A stretch of 13,393 bases of DNA from Solirubrobacteraceae bacterium (GTDB taxonomy: Bacteria > Actinomycetota > Thermoleophilia > Solirubrobacterales > Solirubrobacteraceae). The translations under genes were made by a program, and so were the position numbers. Below the pieces are notes generated by a model. That model worked only from the letters and a program-made list of their open reading frames with translations, did not search any database and had not been told where the DNA came from. The stretch lies in contig JAICUS010000105.1 in assembly GCA_025935735.1 (NCBI GenBank), positions 1 through 13,393 on the forward strand, read 5' to 3'. Shown here piece by piece: positions 12,321 through 13,393 of this stretch (position 1 is its first letter; every line of letters begins with the position of its first letter).

Positions 12321-13393
12321 CTAGTAGGTCCGCTCCTCGGGCTCCCACTTGGTGATGGTCACCGGCGAGTAGCTGACCGTCGGCACGTCGGCGCCGTTCG
12401 TCGACAGGTCGATGTGCTTGAGCCACTCGTCGTCGTCGCGCTTGGGGAAGTCCAGGCGGAACTGCGCGCCGCGGGACTCGCGGCGCTCCAGCGCGGCGAC
12501 GACGATGCACTCGGCCACGTCGAGCATGTAGCCGAGCTCGATGGCCGACAGGACGTCCTGGTTGAACACCGCGCCGCGGTCGTCGATGACGGCGGTCCTG
12601 GACTCCTCCTTGAGCCGGCGGACGACCTCGTGCGCCTCGGTCAGGCCCTCGTGGGTGCGGAACACCGCGACCTTCTCGTTCATCATCGTGCCGAGCTCCT
12701 CGCGGATCTCCGAGACGCGGCGGCCGCCTTCGTGGCGGAACAGCGCGGCGATCTCGCGCCCGGAGTCCTGCAGCCGGGAGCGCGAGCCGGTGGGCATCTT
12801 CATCTGCGCGGAGCGCTCGGCCGCGTGCTCGCCCGAGCGGCGGCCGAAGATCAGCGTGTCCAGCAGCGAGTTGGCGCCCAGGCGGTTGCCGCCGTGTACC
12901 GACACGCAGGCCGCCTCGCCGGCGGCGTAGAGGCCGGGGATGGACGTCCGGCCATGCACGTCGGCCTTGATGCCGCCCATGATGTAGTGGCAGCCGGGGC
13001 GGATGTGGATCGGCTCGCGGGTGATGTCGACGCCCGCGAAGTCGCGGCCGATGTTGACGATCTCCCGCAGCGCCTCCAGCGTGCGCTTGCGCGGCACCTT
13101 GGAGATGTCCAGCGCCACCGTGCCGCCCGGGAAGCCGCGGCCCTCGTTGATCTCGGTCTGCTCGGCCCGCGAGACCACGTCGCGCGAGGCCAGCTCGAGC
13201 TTGTTGGGCGCGTAGCGCTCCATGAACCGCTCGCCACGGGCGTTGAACAACCGCGCCCCCTCACCACGCGCGCCCTCCGTGATCAACAGCCCGTTCTCGA
13301 CCAGCGTCGTCGGGTGGTACTGGATCATCTCCATGTCCATCAGCGGGCAGCCGATCCGGTAGGCGAGCGAGATCCCATCGCCGGTGCAGATCA
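12321..13393 (-). CDS. sdhA: Succinate dehydrogenase/fumarate reductase flavoprotein subunit, C-terminal part (truncated by window edge)
   Basis: The catalytic subunit that interconverts succinate and fumarate with covalently bound FAD. Only the last 356 residues are in the window. The frame runs open to the edge (first whole codon at 13391) and begins ICTGDGISLAYRIGCPLMDM, so the gene continues upstream. Seen: MIQYHPTTL, then TEGARGEGARLFNARGERFM with the active-site arginine of the GxRGEG type, the dicarboxylate-binding RPGCHYIMGG, and the FAD-binding GLYAAGEAACVSVHGGNRLG followed by NSLLDTLIFGR. The C-terminal region is the usual helical domain plus RGAQFRLDFPKRDDDEWLKH. First of the three minus-strand sdh genes seen; the promoter is outside the window. 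Confidence 0.97.
   Translation of the reverse strand, partial: ICTGDGISLAYRIGCPLMDMEMIQYHPTTLVENGLLITEGARGEGARLFNARGERFMERYAPNKLELASRDVVSRAEQTEINEGRGFPGGTVALDISKVPRKRTLEALREIVNIGRDFAGVDITREPIHIRPGCHYIMGGIKADVHGRTSIPGLYAAGEAACVSVHGGNRLGANSLLDTLIFGRRSGEHAAERSAQMKMPTGSRSRLQDSGREIAALFRHEGGRRVSEIREELGTMMNEKVAVFRTHEGLTEAHEVVRRLKEESRTAVIDDRGAVFNQDVLSAIELGYMLDVAECIVVAALERRESRGAQFRLDFPKRDDDEWLKHIDLSTNGADVPTVSYSPVTITKWEPEERTY

Noticed and set aside
1..13393. CRISPR arrays, tRNA genes, insertion sequences, phage genes
   Set aside because: No regularly spaced repeats, tRNA-like arm patterns, transposase motifs or terminal inverted repeats were noticed by eye; tRNAscan-SE and an IS search were not run.

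Overview
This is a GC-rich, densely coding chromosomal window in which every confident protein gene shows strong G/C preference at third codon positions. It looks like core genome of a high-GC actinobacterium. A lineage in or near the Thermoleophilia/Solirubrobacterales is my best guess, as an inference. It rests on the gene set, the frequent TTG/GTG starts, the leaderless-looking promoters, and an exported protein combining a 'PSISGTAQVGQTL' Ig-like module with a 'PVVRIRGRL' module, a pairing I associate with that group. No phage, insertion sequence, CRISPR array or tRNA was seen.

Layout. (1) 1-330 has no convincing gene but holds a small GC-rich direct-repeat cluster (206-290). (2) 331-1443 is a divergent pair: a sortase-type (LPFTG) surface protein on the minus strand and an ECF sigma factor on the plus strand, 45 bp apart. 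(3) 1454-4820 is a replication/repair block: a long-form SRP RNA of about 270 nt (ffs), then dnaX, a ybaB-family gene and recR. The order SRP RNA-dnaX-ybaB-recR matches that of Bacillus subtilis. (4) 4821-7102 is a minus-strand, tightly packed three-gene cassette of exported or membrane-anchored proteins of unknown function. (5) 7229-9507 is lysC-asd, the first and second steps of the aspartate pathway, with a 4-bp overlap and a probable internal start for a 172-residue regulatory subunit. Hairpins follow it. (6) 9638-10327 is a two-TM protein of unknown function. (7) 10287-13393 is the minus-strand operon sdhA (cut by the window edge)-sdhB-CCG-domain subunit. This is a succinate dehydrogenase/fumarate reductase of the SdhABE type, in which an HdrB-like protein takes the place of the usual haem-binding membrane anchor.

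How they work together. dnaX, ybaB and recR are probably co-transcribed and serve replication and recombinational repair. lysC and asd supply aspartate semialdehyde for lysine, threonine, methionine and diaminopimelate. The sdh operon links succinate oxidation (or fumarate reduction) to the electron-transfer chain. The least explained parts are the 4821-7102 cassette and the LPFTG protein, whose coding frame extends upstream of its signal peptide into a short charged cytosolic tail and which faces the sigma-factor gene.
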